DNA from: Typha latifolia
Lineage: Eukaryota > Streptophyta > Magnoliopsida > Poales > Typhaceae
DNA length: 64,000 bases
Direction: 5' to 3'
Assembly: GCA_019914945.1 (NCBI GenBank)
Contig: CM034104.1
Location: 4,900,501 to 4,964,500 of the forward strand
Part shown: positions 27,201-38,600 of the stretch, one piece after another
Position numbering within the stretch: position 1 is the first letter of the stretch
Layout: each line of letters opens with the position of its first letter
Position numbers and translations under genes: made by a program
Notes under the pieces: generated by a model
The model's database searches: none
What the model was told of the DNA's origin: nothing
What the model saw: only the letters and a program-made list of their open reading frames with translations

Positions 27201-28914
27201 TTAGACGTCTCTAGATGTTTATAGGGTGCAAACTGACCCACAAGCTAATCTTAATAGTAAGGGCTAGGTTAGAGGATAAACTATACTTTGGTTGTAGGAG
27301 ATAGACCAAATAAACTGATAAAATGGAGTGTAAGAATCGATTTTGAGCCACTAGCTCTCGAACTTAAACCTCTACTTTAGCTTATGGCTAATAAGAGAAT
27401 TATTAAATTATTGCTAGCTGGTGGAAGACTCGAACGGCTTGGCCAAGGCAGGCTAGCTAGGGCTTTATTAAGACATTCTCTAATAAGATAGTAAGGAGAC
27501 TGCATGTCCAACTAAATGTAGGCCGATCTAGCAAAATCAAGATCCATCATTCCCACTCCACTTATCTAGGAAATAAAGGCCTTGTCTTTAGAAGCACTAA
27601 CCAAGGAGCCGTCTTTCTTCTTAAGTGGAGAGGCAACATAGTCAAAGTCTCGATGCAATAGAGGGGAAGGAGAGTGTTGCTGGCATAAAAATTGATTTTG
27701 GAATAAAAGAAACTACCATTAATGTGGTAAAGATTTCCATAAACACCCTCTACTATCTAATTGTGTTATGTGGATGAGCCCCCCAAAAAAAACAAAAATA
27801 CAGTTGAAGATGGATTCTAGGAATTTCAGGCATGTATTTTTATCTAGAGTGACCATAAACTGCTAGTTAGCCCAATGAAGCTAACAACAAAGTCATTCTT
27901 GAGGGGAAATTCGAGTGTAATCAAGTTAGCTGTATTCTTGCAATGTTTTATTTTCAACTGAAAAAGCCATGTTCGATTGTGTACTATAGAGGAAGCTTAA
28001 AAAATCTCAATTGTTAGGGACCCTTTGCATTGTTGATGATTCTAAGCTATTAGTTTTATTGCTGGCCGAGCGTAGTTCCAGTTGCCTCACTAGGGATAAG
28101 GATGAAGTAATATCAAATAAGCCCTATCGAAAGAGAGTGGAGGGTGAATGTTTGGTATGGGAGAAAGAGGAGCTCACCTTTTGCTTGCTTGAGAGGTGAT
28201 GCAAGAGCTAGGATTTCTTTTCCTTTCACTTGAAATGCTTTTTGCATGGGATGCTTGCATGGGAAGGATGTTGGCCCTACTCCTAATAAATGTGTTATCC
28301 TTTGCATAAGTGAGTTTGACTAAGATCTAAGCCTATGATTTCTTTAGCCAATGGCCGATGGTCTCTAGTAGCTTCTTCAATTGATAGTAGGCTGTTTTTT
28401 GTCGGAGGTGACAATTTTTCACTATTGAGGTAAGGAAGGCTTCAACTTGGCCAACGAGGATAGTAACCAGACCACAATTGTTGCTAAGGAGAGGAGCAAT
28501 AGAGATTTTATTAACCATCTTACTCACTCTGTCTATCCCTAGAGTGAAAGGTATTTCTAGAGCCAATAAGGAGTCAATAATAGGGGCTAGGTATCGAGGC
28601 ATTTAGTACACATTGCACCTATAGTGGATGAGTGACCAACAACTAGCTTTGACTTTATGAAGTTGCTTTACAACTTCCCTGAAGGAGGGAAGAGCCATGA
28701 TAGGTCAGAGCTCTGTAGTGTAAGCTAAGGATGTTGGACGCCTTATTCACCCTCCTTGAAAGCAGAGTCTAGTCAATTTTGGAAAGTTCCTAGGTTGGGG
28801 AATCTAGGTTTTAGAGATTTAGCAGTTTGCCTTGAATGTGTTCAGGATAGTTACTTTTGACCTTCAACTTGAGCTTGATGTGGAGGATACGTGATACGAT
28901 CACGCCTCTGGCTA

Positions 28915-28932
28915 TGGAGCTCTGATACTAGC
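28915..28932 (-). promoter_or_regulatory. Primer-binding site remnant (tRNA-Met type)
   Basis: On the minus strand TAGTATCAGAGCTCC lies three bases beyond the inner LTR edge. It is the usual plant tRNA-iMet primer-binding site with one mismatch at its second base. Confidence 0.7.
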
Positions 28933-29587
28933 TTGATACAATCTCGCCTTTTTGGTGAAGGGTCGATCTCTTCCAATTCTTGATCTGAACTAGATCTGGC
29001 ACGAAACTTTGAAATAAGATCCCGAAATATGCCGCCGTCGGATCGACGTGAAACTCTGATATGTTGTAGCCCCAGAAAAGAGCTTTCCAACAAATCTAGT
29101 TGCAGGCGAATCGGATGTGGGGATTTCGAGATATCGTCCGATTTGTGGACAAAGGTCAGATGGTCTGTTTTGGATCCGTGGATGGAGGCACGTGATCCTA
29201 GGTAATGGTGGTTGAAGGTGGACCGGCGTTAATGTGGTGGCACCGGTGAAAAGTGATGGTGGAAGGGTTGTGGTTGATGGAAGGATTAGGGCAAGTGTTG
29301 GATAGATTGGACGAAGGGGGAGAAGAGGGCCACCCCTAAGGGACTAGGGTGATTAGCCGGACGAGGGAGGTTAGAAGCGGCGTCGCCGGGGATTGAGATA
29401 ACGGGAGCGAAGAAGACGAAAGAGGCAAGACAAAACTCAATCTCAATAATCAATAATAATTTTGGTTGCCATACACACCCTTTTATAGGCTAACCAACAA
29501 CTCAAATTAACCCTAAAACATAATTTTCGCCGACCGCATTCAAACTCGCCCGACCGCGTTCGAACACATCGAATTAGCTCTTCTGGA

Positions 29588-29668
29588 TTTGCGAACTCGA
29601 TGCAGGCGTTCGAACGTGGGAGCGAACACGCCTGTCGGTATTTGCGAACGCGATGCAGGCGTTCAAAC
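29588..29668. repeat. 53-bp-period repeat with GCGTTCGAAC palindromes in LTR
   Basis: Two 28-bp copies (29588-29615 and 29641-29668) share TTTGCGAAC, CGATGCAGGCGTTC and a trailing AAC. The surrounding 29525-29750 carries several more copies of the self-complementary core GCGTTCGAACGC and decayed variants. Confidence 0.8.
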
Positions 29669-32229
29669 ACTATCTTGACTCACGTTCACAACCCTGTTCA
29701 AAAACTGCGTTCGAACTCACTCCACCCGCGTTCGAACGCGACTTACAGAAAACTTATTTTAATGGAAATTAAACATTAAAACATGAAACAAAAACACTCC
29801 TAAAGTGAATCCATGCTCGAGACGACGTCGGTGAAGTCCGAATCGTATCAATACGTTTAGCTCTTCCATAGAAGGGACAATATGAGGAGGTCGCTCATAT
29901 TTTAATAGATACCCTAATTGGCTCGATCGAGCAATAAAATAAAATGGGATCCCAACAGTGGTTTGAAAATATTCATCATGACACGAGCATGGATGGACCT
30001 TATCCAACAAGAAGAGTGTGACACCCGCACTCTGAACACGTGCATAGCACGAGCCCACACGACACGTGCATAGCACCTGACCAATCAGTTTGTTACTGAC
30101 AATCAAATAAACACGTAGTAACATCATAATTTTCTCCACAATATCTAAACTAAGAATAACCCAAGTCTAACTGTCAACAAAGATACGTATAACCTTACTT
30201 GGGCCCCACACAGCCACAACACATCATCAAGAGCTTTTCACAACTACATATACACAACAGAGGTATATACATAATTATACAAGTACAAAGTCACCGCTAA
30301 GGTATAAGACAAGGATACGATACACTTTGGAGGATGTCTACTATTACATCGTATAAGATAACTCAACCGGCATACAACACTAACCACACCCTACTCCTCA
30401 CGCACCAAAGAAGACCTCTAAGGGAGTATCCTGTTCTTCTCAATCACCCGGGTTTTTGGAAAGTAGAAAACAAGAGAGTCATGAGCTAAAGGCTCGGTGA
30501 ATAGACCTTACCCCGAATCGGTGATGCTAAGCAGAGAGTAAATCAAGTACTGGATAATATGAATCAGAAAGAGTATCATGTCATGAATGAGTAAATGAAT
30601 GTGTCCTCAATACTACATAAATGAAATATAGATAACATGTCATGTCATAAATAATAAAAATACATAATCCTCGACAATGAATAAACAGATCACCACGTCA
30701 TATGATCATCATAACTCTCTCAAATATGACACACGATGCATGCCGACCCCGACAATGCTATGATATCGTATAAAATTATATATGATGTATATTGACCACT
30801 CAATAATCGTGTATGTCGATAATAATGAAGTCATATGCATTTCTTAACATCACGATCATTACCGACATCTCGGTATAATATCGTCATACTAGACCACTAT
30901 GCACACCAATACCCACACCCGGTCTCAACATCATGCCCGAAGGCTCGAGCATACTCGCCATCCGCAAGGAGTATCTCAAATATAATCATACCCCGCCACC
31001 TGCTAGGGTATCAACATCCATCCAAACCGGGCACACACATAGTTGATAGAAACATCGTGAGGATAACTCACCACATATGCCCTAGCGAACGGCATGTGTC
31101 TGAATGTCTGCTGCGCACACAGACTAACGACATCAGACGTAAGGCCAACATGATCGCGACCATGTCGAGCGATCAATCATCCACCAAGCGCGTCCTAACC
31201 CTCGCGCCCACTCGGGTATCCTCACGCTTTCTATCAACTATCCTATCAATCACATTTCATGCTTTCCTTCTAAATGACAAATCATATGCATATATCTAGT
31301 ACGATAACAAGTCAATGCATAACAGGAATTTAGGTGGAATAGGAATCAAGAGAAAATGATGCAATGTAGTCTCCAACTATATCGTTAACACATGCATACT
31401 CATGCTAATCTATTACATGCATACTCATGCTACAGATCAACTCGGTAAACAATCATAACAGTAGAATCATCTCTGATCATCTCTATATATATCACCAATG
31501 TACTCTTATTCCAAATCAGCGTAATCGAATGCATGATAAAATATGCTCGACTATAATCATCTCTAGATAAAATCATATAATCATGCTGAAGGCCAAAACA
31601 TGCATATACACAAATATATAATATAACCTAATTTGAGAAAGGCGTCTAAGAGATAAGACTACTCACACCACTGCAAATACCAGACCACCACTGGTTCACG
31701 CTATTATGATATCAATCACGCCTCGATAGCTAAGTCCACGGAATCTTGAACAGGGGGGTCGGGATCTGAAATTGTTTATAGCAAATATGTCAGTCTTTCT
31801 ATTAATTTAAAATTAACCAGACAAAAGAATAGTTTCTTATTGTAATTATGTACTCTTCAAATATTTGTTTTTGTTATTTATCAATCATAATTATATTATG
31901 TATTTGTGTATTTAGAATATATTTTATCTGTCTATTATTCTCTTTGATAATTAAGAAAATAAGAATTAAGTTACTGTAATTAATTACGTAAAAATATACG
32001 TACATAACCCTAAAATTCCTTAGGATTAAAATAGTAATTTATATTGCAGGCATTTTGCTAAACATGGTATAATTAGAACTATATACTAGCTATGATATAA
32101 TTATATTTAATTTGTATAACTTAATTACATTAAATTAACTAAGCTAACCTAATTGTGCATATATATATATATATATAGAAAGAGAAGAGAGAGAAAATGA
32201 AAAAAAAACAGAAAATAGAATTGCATTTA

Positions 32230-32285
32230 GTGCTGGGCTCAGCCCAGCACCATGCACAGCTAGGCGCTGGGCCGAGCCCAGCGCC
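32230..32285. repeat. Two adjacent perfect hairpins in solo LTR
   Basis: GTGCTGGGCT (32230-32239) pairs exactly with AGCCCAGCAC (32241-32250) around one base. GGCGCTGGGC (32263-32272) pairs exactly with GCCCAGCGCC (32276-32285) around three bases. The two share the GCTGGGC core. Confidence 0.9.
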
Positions 32286-32657
32286 ACTTGCAGGGTGCAG
32301 ACAGAGGAGAGGAGGAAAGAAGGAGGAGGAGAGGAAGAAGGAAGAGAAGAAGAAGGAGAAGAAGAAAGAAAAAAGAAAAAAAAGAAGGTTGGGCCATGGG
32401 GGAGGGGTGCGGCCGCTGGTGGCCACTCAGCGGCCGGCCTCTCGCCGATGGCTCGATCCTCCGGCGGTTCCGAGAGGAAGCCGACAAGGAGAAAAAGAGA
32501 AAGAGAGAGAGAGAGAGTTAGAGAGAGGGAGAGAGGGAGGGAGGGAGAGAGAGGGAGGGAGGCTCACCGGAGCTAGAGGAGGTGGCGGCGGCAGTGGGTA
32601 AAGAGAGAGAGTGTTTGAGAGAGAGAGAGGAAGAGAGAAAGGTCAGCGAGAGCTCGA

Positions 32658-32705
<48 letters not shown>

Positions 32706-32834
32706 AAAGAGGGAGAGAGGCGGTGGGGAGGGAGGCTGCGGCGGCGGCAGCGGCGGCGGGGGCCCACCGCGCCAGCTGGCTCGGCCAAGTTGGCCGGGCC
32801 AGCGCTTGGGGCGCGTGGCGCCCATCTCGGCTGC

Positions 32835-32868
32835 CACTGCATGGCACGAGCTGTCGTGCCATGCAGTG
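32835..32868. repeat. Perfect 15-bp-stem hairpin near LTR 3' end
   Basis: CACTGCATGGCACGA (32835-32849) is exactly complementary to TCGTGCCATGCAGTG (32854-32868) with a four-base loop. It lies just before the T run that precedes the LTR end. Confidence 0.9.
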
Positions 32869-33650
32869 CAGGAATAATTTTTTTTTTTTTTTAACCTTGG
32901 GTTATTACAAAGAGTCTAGAGTTTTCGAGGTAACCAGGGAAACGACCTTTGCCATTTTCTTGGCTATCTTATGGGTGAGGTATTCTAATGGCAATCCATG
33001 AAACTGGACTTATAATCGCAGTGAGAGAAGATCCAACTTTTGATGGGTAAGTTTGGCTTGAACTAGTTGAGAACAAATAGATCGTGCTTGAAAGACCATG
33101 GTGAATTAGTCCAAGTATGCCATTTGTCGCATTCTTTCTCAAAGACGGGGAAGAAGACACACATGGTTGCTTCTATGAATTACATTATACCTTCTAGGTT
33201 CTAGGCTTTGGTTAGGGAGCATTTAAGCACGATAATATTAAAGCTCTATCTGTAACAAGCTCATCGACAAGACAAGAGTTAGGTTTTCTAAGTAGAGATG
33301 TTATCTTTGTGGAGGGGAATCACCTCGTCCATACCATCATTAGAGAAGAGAGATGAGAAGCTCTTTAGCATCTCCCCATACTTTAGAGGAGGTAATGAAG
33401 GCTTGCGGGGAGGGGAGAGAAAGGCATGGATGATGAGGAAACAGAGGAAAGTAGATGTTTACGTGAAGATGGTGAAGAGGGGAGACAAAAGTTGCGAGGA
33501 GGAGAGGGAGGAGCTAGTGAAAGACACTAGGATGAGAGTGGAAGGAGGTGAGACTTCTTATAAGTAGAAAAAAAAAACAAGATGAGAGAAAAGTAGATAG
33601 TCGAGAGGAGTGGCGAGGTGCAATATCAGGGAAACACCTAGCCAGGAGCT

Positions 33651-35625
33651 TAGGGGAGAATCTAGAAGATTAGGGAGTTATTTGCATAATTATAAGAAGC
33701 GGGCAAGATATTGACCCGATCAAGGGTTGGATCACTAAATTATTGGTTCAACTAGTGGTTTATTTGGTCAGATTACTGATTTTTTTAAAATATCTAAATA
33801 ATATATAAATAGATCTAATAATTCTAAAAATAAATAAATATCTAGAAAAGTAGTATGAATTGTTTATATATCTTTCAAAACAAATATTATTTATATAGAT
33901 ACCATCATGGTTATTTCTAAGCTAAGTTATTTAATATAAAAGATAAAAAATACTATTAACTAAGAGAAACACTTGAAAAAAATAATAAGGATATTTTTGT
34001 CTTTTTATATTTAAATTGTTCGAATTTTAATGATAGTTTGTTCTAAGTAGTATTCACGCAAAAAATAAGAATTTTAAAAGGAATACATGCAAAAAAAAAT
34101 TATATTTTAAGAGATATACGTATAAATTTAAATTTAAATAGACATACAAATAAATAAGAGACTTTTTAAGAGTATATATACACAAAAAAAAACTAATTTA
34201 AAGACAACATATATGTTATAAACTAAATATTTTTAAAATTTTAGGACTAATATAACATTATGATATAGAATAGAATAATCAAATATTAAGAATAATTATG
34301 TAATTTTGTAAAAATAGTTGATCCGGCCGGTTTATCAAAAATCAGCTAGGTTGCATAATTCATTGATTCAACCACCGGGTCTGTTGATTTTTACGGAATT
34401 GATTGCTTATTCGGTCTAATGACAAAACTGAACCGAGTTAGTTATTAGTTCACCACCCAGTCCGGTGCGATTGTGGTAACTATGATTAGTTGTTATGCTA
34501 GGTGAGGTAGGGACAAGCAAAGTTCTAATTCCTCGCCGACTTCAGAGGCAAATGAAGCAGGAGAAAGTTGACGTTATATCAGAAGTTACAACGACAAGTC
34601 AACCACTGATCTGAAAGCCTCTATCCATTGGTCGAGCACTGCTACTAATGAGTGGGTCCCCCCCCGGCTTGCTTGTTTAAGCCCCCTCTCTAAACGACGA
34701 AAAGCGTCTCCATCCTTTATTAGGAAGTCGTAGCTAATTTCTGCTCCAAATTTCTTCGACCACCCTCTATTATTGGGGTTGTATGCATCAATGAGCCAAG
34801 TGGGACCCATCTATTTGATGCGATCTTTCGCCAATTGGATGGAGGAGTTCTTCCACGTTGGCAAAACTCTTTCATCACTTCAACCCAAATATACCTCGTC
34901 TTAGGGTGCACGCTTTCTCAACTTAAAATATCATAATGTTGCTATATTCTTTAAAATATAAGAATTATCGTTAAATTCTCCTGGTTCTTTCATAATCATT
35001 ATTATAATTAATTTTTAATAAAATATTTCTAACATATTATTACTAAAGTTAATAAATACATGTAGATGACTAAAAAATAAGATATATTTTATTGTTTATA
35101 ATGTTGAGAAGTTTAGACTATATTACAACCGTTAATTTTTCTATCATTAGTGGCGCTAATATTTTTCACCATGAGACAAATTACTAAATAACCAAATTAT
35201 TTCTCTTATCATCAAATCAAACTATATATCTATGAGAATAGTTAAGATTTTTTCTTTTCATATTTCTATTAATGATTAGGCAACGAACGATTGCAACTTG
35301 ATCTGGAACCAAGCGAAGATAAACTGTAATTTATGGAATGATTTATATAAACTCGGACTTCCACAAAATTTTAAAAATTACGTCGAATGCCATTTCATTT
35401 GGATTGTGACTCCACCGTCTCCCCAGTGAGTAAACTAAGACCAAAAGCTTTTTATATAAAGTAGAGAAAAGTGGGTCTATTTGGAAATTGGCAAGAGGGG
35501 TAAAAATGTAATTATGGTTTAACTTCCCGAACTCGTCTACGGAGAGACCCGCTGACGATAGAACAAAATTGACAAGCCGGAAACTATCTCTAATCATCTT
35601 CAATCTTGAGGCAGTTCAGAACTCT

Positions 35626-35665
<40 letters not shown>

Positions 35666-35676
35666 TCCCCTTTCGA
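33651..35676. other. Intergenic DNA upstream of TPK
   Basis: 33710-34480 is an AT-rich block whose two ends carry loosely inverted GGTTCAACTAGTGG / accggttcag-like sequence; it may be a decayed non-autonomous DNA element. 34586-34911 (minus) has two overlapping open frames of 63-74 codons that I cannot assign. 34920-35560 is AT-rich. A (CT)n run at 35632-35662, in the presumed 5' untranslated region, ends 14 bases before the TPK start codon. Confidence 0.4.
34586..34911 (-). pseudogene. Unidentified coding-like fragment, two overlapping frames
   Basis: One frame carries KTRYIWVEVMKEFCQRG and TPPSNWRKIASNR; the other carries TWLIDAYNPNNRGWSKKF then DGDAFRRLERGLKQ. The residue mix looks protein-like and a single frameshift near 34800-34830 would join them. 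I do not recognise the family. A transposon fragment is most likely given the setting. Confidence 0.3.
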
Positions 35677-38600
35677 ATGGGAGGAGGAGAAGTAGAGCAA
35701 GAACCTCTATTACCTCCAAAACGCCTCCTCCACTCCCACCTCTCCAACCCTCTCCCCCTCTCCTCTGAGATCTCCTACGCCACCTCCACCTCCACCTCTG
35801 CCCATGGCTCCGCCCCTCACCGCAAATCCTCCGGCCTCCACCGCACCCGCACCGCCCCCGCCATGGCCGTCCTCCGCGACCTTCTCCCTATACCTGGCCC
35901 AGATCTCTCCAACATCAACCCCCCGAATCTCGCCTCCTCCGGCTCCGTCCTCAACACCGCCGCCCTCCTCCTCCTCCTCTACCTCACGCTCGGCGTCGCT
36001 GTCTACTCCGCCGCCTCCCCCGACGGATTCTCCGGCGTCGAGACCCACCCCGCCGTCGATGCCCTCTACTTCTCCATCGTCACGCTCTGCACTATCGGGT
36101 ACGGCGACATCGCCCCGCTGACTCCGGCGACGAAGGTCTTCTCTTGCCTCTTCGTCCTCGTCGGGTTCGGGCTCATCGACGTCCTCCTCTCCGCCGCAGT
36201 GTCTTACGTCCTTGATATCCAGGAGGCCGCCATCCTCGCCGGATTCAGAACCGGGTACCTCGTCGATGCCCAAAAGGGCCGGATGCGGATCCGCTCTAAG
36301 GTCTGGTTTGAATTAAAACTTCCACCAAATTTTCGACTATAGGAATATAATTTAGTAGGAGATTTAAATCTTGTGATGTTTTCACACAAATCCGAAAATG
36401 TTGGGTTCAATTTGCAAATTGTGAAACATAGGGGGAATTTTGTAACTTTGTTTTTCAGTTTTTTCGGAATTATAACTCAATGTTAAATTTCAAACAAAAT
36501 AGGTAGCCCTCGCTGTCGCCGCCGTCGTGCTATGTGTCGGGGTGGGGACCATTGCGCTGTACTTGCTCGAGGACTTGAATTGGATCGACGCAGTCTACTT
36601 GTCGGTGATGTCGGTGACCACTGTCGGATACGGGGACCGGGCGTTCAACACGTTACCTGGTCGGATATTTGCATCGCTCTGGCTGCTGGTGTCCACGCTA
36701 GCGGTGGCGAGGGCCTTCCTGTTCCTGGCCGAGGCGCGGATTGATAAGAGGCATCGGAGGATCGTGAAGTGGGTGCTGCATCGGGATTTGACGATCGAGG
36801 ACTTGTTCGCCGCTGATATCAATCAGAATGGCTTCATCAGGTTGGTTCATCCTAAATTCTCTTCTCTTCTTATTTCCTGCTCCCAAAATTTGGTTCCTTT
36901 AATATGGAACTCAAGATTGCTTTTTGAATGCAAGAGTTAGTACCAAATTGGTTCCGTCAGGTAGCAATTAGTAGCTGATAGATGGCGCATCTAGTTTCTC
37001 CATTCGTTGTATATAACTTCTGGTGAGGGCTTACTTTGCAGATTAAAGAAGTAAACCACCATAAAATTCAGTTAAGCCAAAAGCTTCATCATGTGATGCA
37101 GTTAAGCCCAAAAACCAACGTTTGGTTTGGTTCAATCGACTGTTGATTGCCTGCATTGTTCACATCAAACAAAGTCTAGGTTTCGGATGAAACTTCAAAT
37201 CAGTCAGAAACATCTCTTAGGCATCTAGATTGTCCCTCTTGGTGCTTCATTCAGATAGATCCACTGGACACGAGTTGCTCAGATCGCAAACTAGTTGCCT
37301 TATTGCCTAGCACCTGCAAAAGACAGCCTAGTGCTAAGCGACGTCATACGCAGCGAATCTGAGTTTCTATCAGAAGTTTCTAAGTGTAGCTTAACCATAG
37401 ATATTTTATAAGTGTTTGTCCAATATTATTTGTATAAATATATTACCTATTTAGAAAGTCAGAAAATGAGGTTAAAGAGAATGAAATAAATGAAGCTTTA
37501 AGTTCATTGGTCAGATCGATGTACTCTCAAATGGAAGGGGATTTGTCTGGTTCCTAACATAAGTCTGATCTTGAAGTTCATATTTCCATAGAGTTTTAAC
37601 TGGTGCAATACATACATAACTTGCAAACACTCATACATGTTGGGATCTCAGACAAAGTGGTCTTAATGAGGCAACCTTGGATGATAGGAGACTGAGTTTA
37701 AGCTTTTAAATTTTACAAATGGATCTTCCATAAAAGAAGAAGGCAAATGACTGACTGCCCCCCTATGCAGGGTACATATCTGCAGGCTAAGGTTTTCGTG
37801 TAAGGTAAAAACCAAACAGATTTGCGCAATTGTTCAAAATTTCTCCTTTTCTATCTTGAGCTGGAAGTCAGATTGCACTCACAAGAATTCATTCAATTGT
37901 GCACTCATGTGCATAGGATGACATATGTCCTGCAATAACTTGTAGGAAATTAATACCATATAGTGCAATGCAGCAAGTATCCATCAGAAACTTTGATAAA
38001 AAGAAATTCTAAATGTTGTGAAGGATGAATAGTGCCACCCATATTATCAGTTTTGATAGATTTTTTTTATTTTATCCTATAAAACTCATGATTTCATATA
38101 TTTGTATTGCTCAAGGACAAGGGTACTCATAGAAATGTGCTTCTTTAAGATTTCATATATTTGTATTGTTCGTGAAACATATATCGTTTTGCTAGCACGA
38201 GTGTCAAACATAACGCACTCATTCGAGTGCATTAAGCACACCTTGAGCAGTACTCAATCTAAAGGCCTTTCCTAAAATGTTAATTTAACCATATTCTAAG
38301 AAGTGCAGACATGAAAATAGGACACAAATACGGCACAATACAGACACGGGAATACGACAAATCTTGAAAAAACATAACACGATACATTAATATGATGGAT
38401 TGCATAGGCGAATATGTGATTTTACAGTAATTTTCATTAATATTAATTTCCTTGTATGTGTTAACTCGTGATTATTGCATTATATTTCTATAGCATATGC
38501 AGGAAATTCCTAATAAATAATTTATATTATCAACTTTTATAGTATATGATAAATTTTATATCTAAAGTTTCTCAGGATTGTCTAAAAGTATTTAAGAAGT

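Larger units (their letters stand above)
28887..29855 (-). mobile_element. LTR-retrotransposon derivative with PBS; 5-bp target duplication
   Basis: ATACG occurs at both edges (28887-28891 and 29851-29855). Between them lies one nearly full LTR, 28934-29850 (917 bp), starting TGATACAATCTCGCC and ending GTATCA on the plus strand. Next to it on the left is the complement of TAGTATCAGAGC, one base off the common tRNA-Met primer-binding site TGGTATCAGAGC; this puts the element on the minus strand. The far-left TGATACGATCACGCC (28892-28906) matches the LTR edge at 13 of 15 bases, so it looks like the last 15 bases of the second LTR. The whole interior and almost all of that LTR are gone. It lies inside the minus-strand LINE. 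Confidence 0.8.
30017..32909 (+). mobile_element. Solo LTR, 2.9 kb, with 5-bp target duplication
   Basis: Starts TGTGACACCC and ends GGGTTATTACA, the TG...CA form of plant LTRs. It is flanked by AAGAG at 30012-30016 and 32910-32914. Sequence on either side continues the same minus-strand LINE ORF1. No gag, pol or second LTR lies inside or next to it. The size suits LTRs of large Ty3/gypsy families, but the family is not identified. Its right half has an (AT)n run, long purine-rich tracts including (GA)n at 32665-32701, three perfect hairpins and a 14-T run near the end. Reading frames through the purine tract are low-complexity artefacts. Confidence 0.8.
24300..33650 (-). mobile_element. L1-type LINE, minus strand, split by two LTR insertions
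   Basis: Read on the minus strand, the ORF1 gag-like DUF4283 region lies at about 33160-32915, with PWSFKHDLFVLN and GLPLEYLTHKIAKKM. It resumes left of the 2.9-kb LTR with KYERPPHI and a frameshifted CCHC-like zinc knuckle (about 29930-29856), then continues left of 28887. ORF2 follows: a linker with EEAQLHLLDQNAQRR (about 27010), reverse transcriptase with KVDISKAFD (about 26410-26380), and a zf-RVT region with ETMDHLLMECQFACATW (about 25050-25000). Removing 28892-29850 and 30017-32909 with one duplication copy each rejoins the ORF1 sequence, so the LINE is the older host. All frames are broken. Both outer ends are estimates. Confidence 0.85.

Noticed and set aside
28915..28932. tRNA-Met gene fragment
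   Set aside because: Position next to an LTR edge makes it a primer-binding site, not a tRNA.
29588..29668. CRISPR-like repeat array
   Set aside because: Only two long copies with imperfect identity, inside a plant LTR.
30835..31299. 154-codon plus-strand open frame
   Set aside because: Lies fully inside the 2.9-kb solo LTR, has no recognisable motif and no start context; chance frame.
32139..33001. Many open frames on both strands rich in Glu/Arg/Lys or Ser/Leu/Phe
   Set aside because: Products of purine-rich (GA)n and AGG tracts of the LTR; low complexity only.
35710..36273. 187-codon minus-strand frame
   Set aside because: Shadow of the GC-rich first exon of TPK on the opposite strand.
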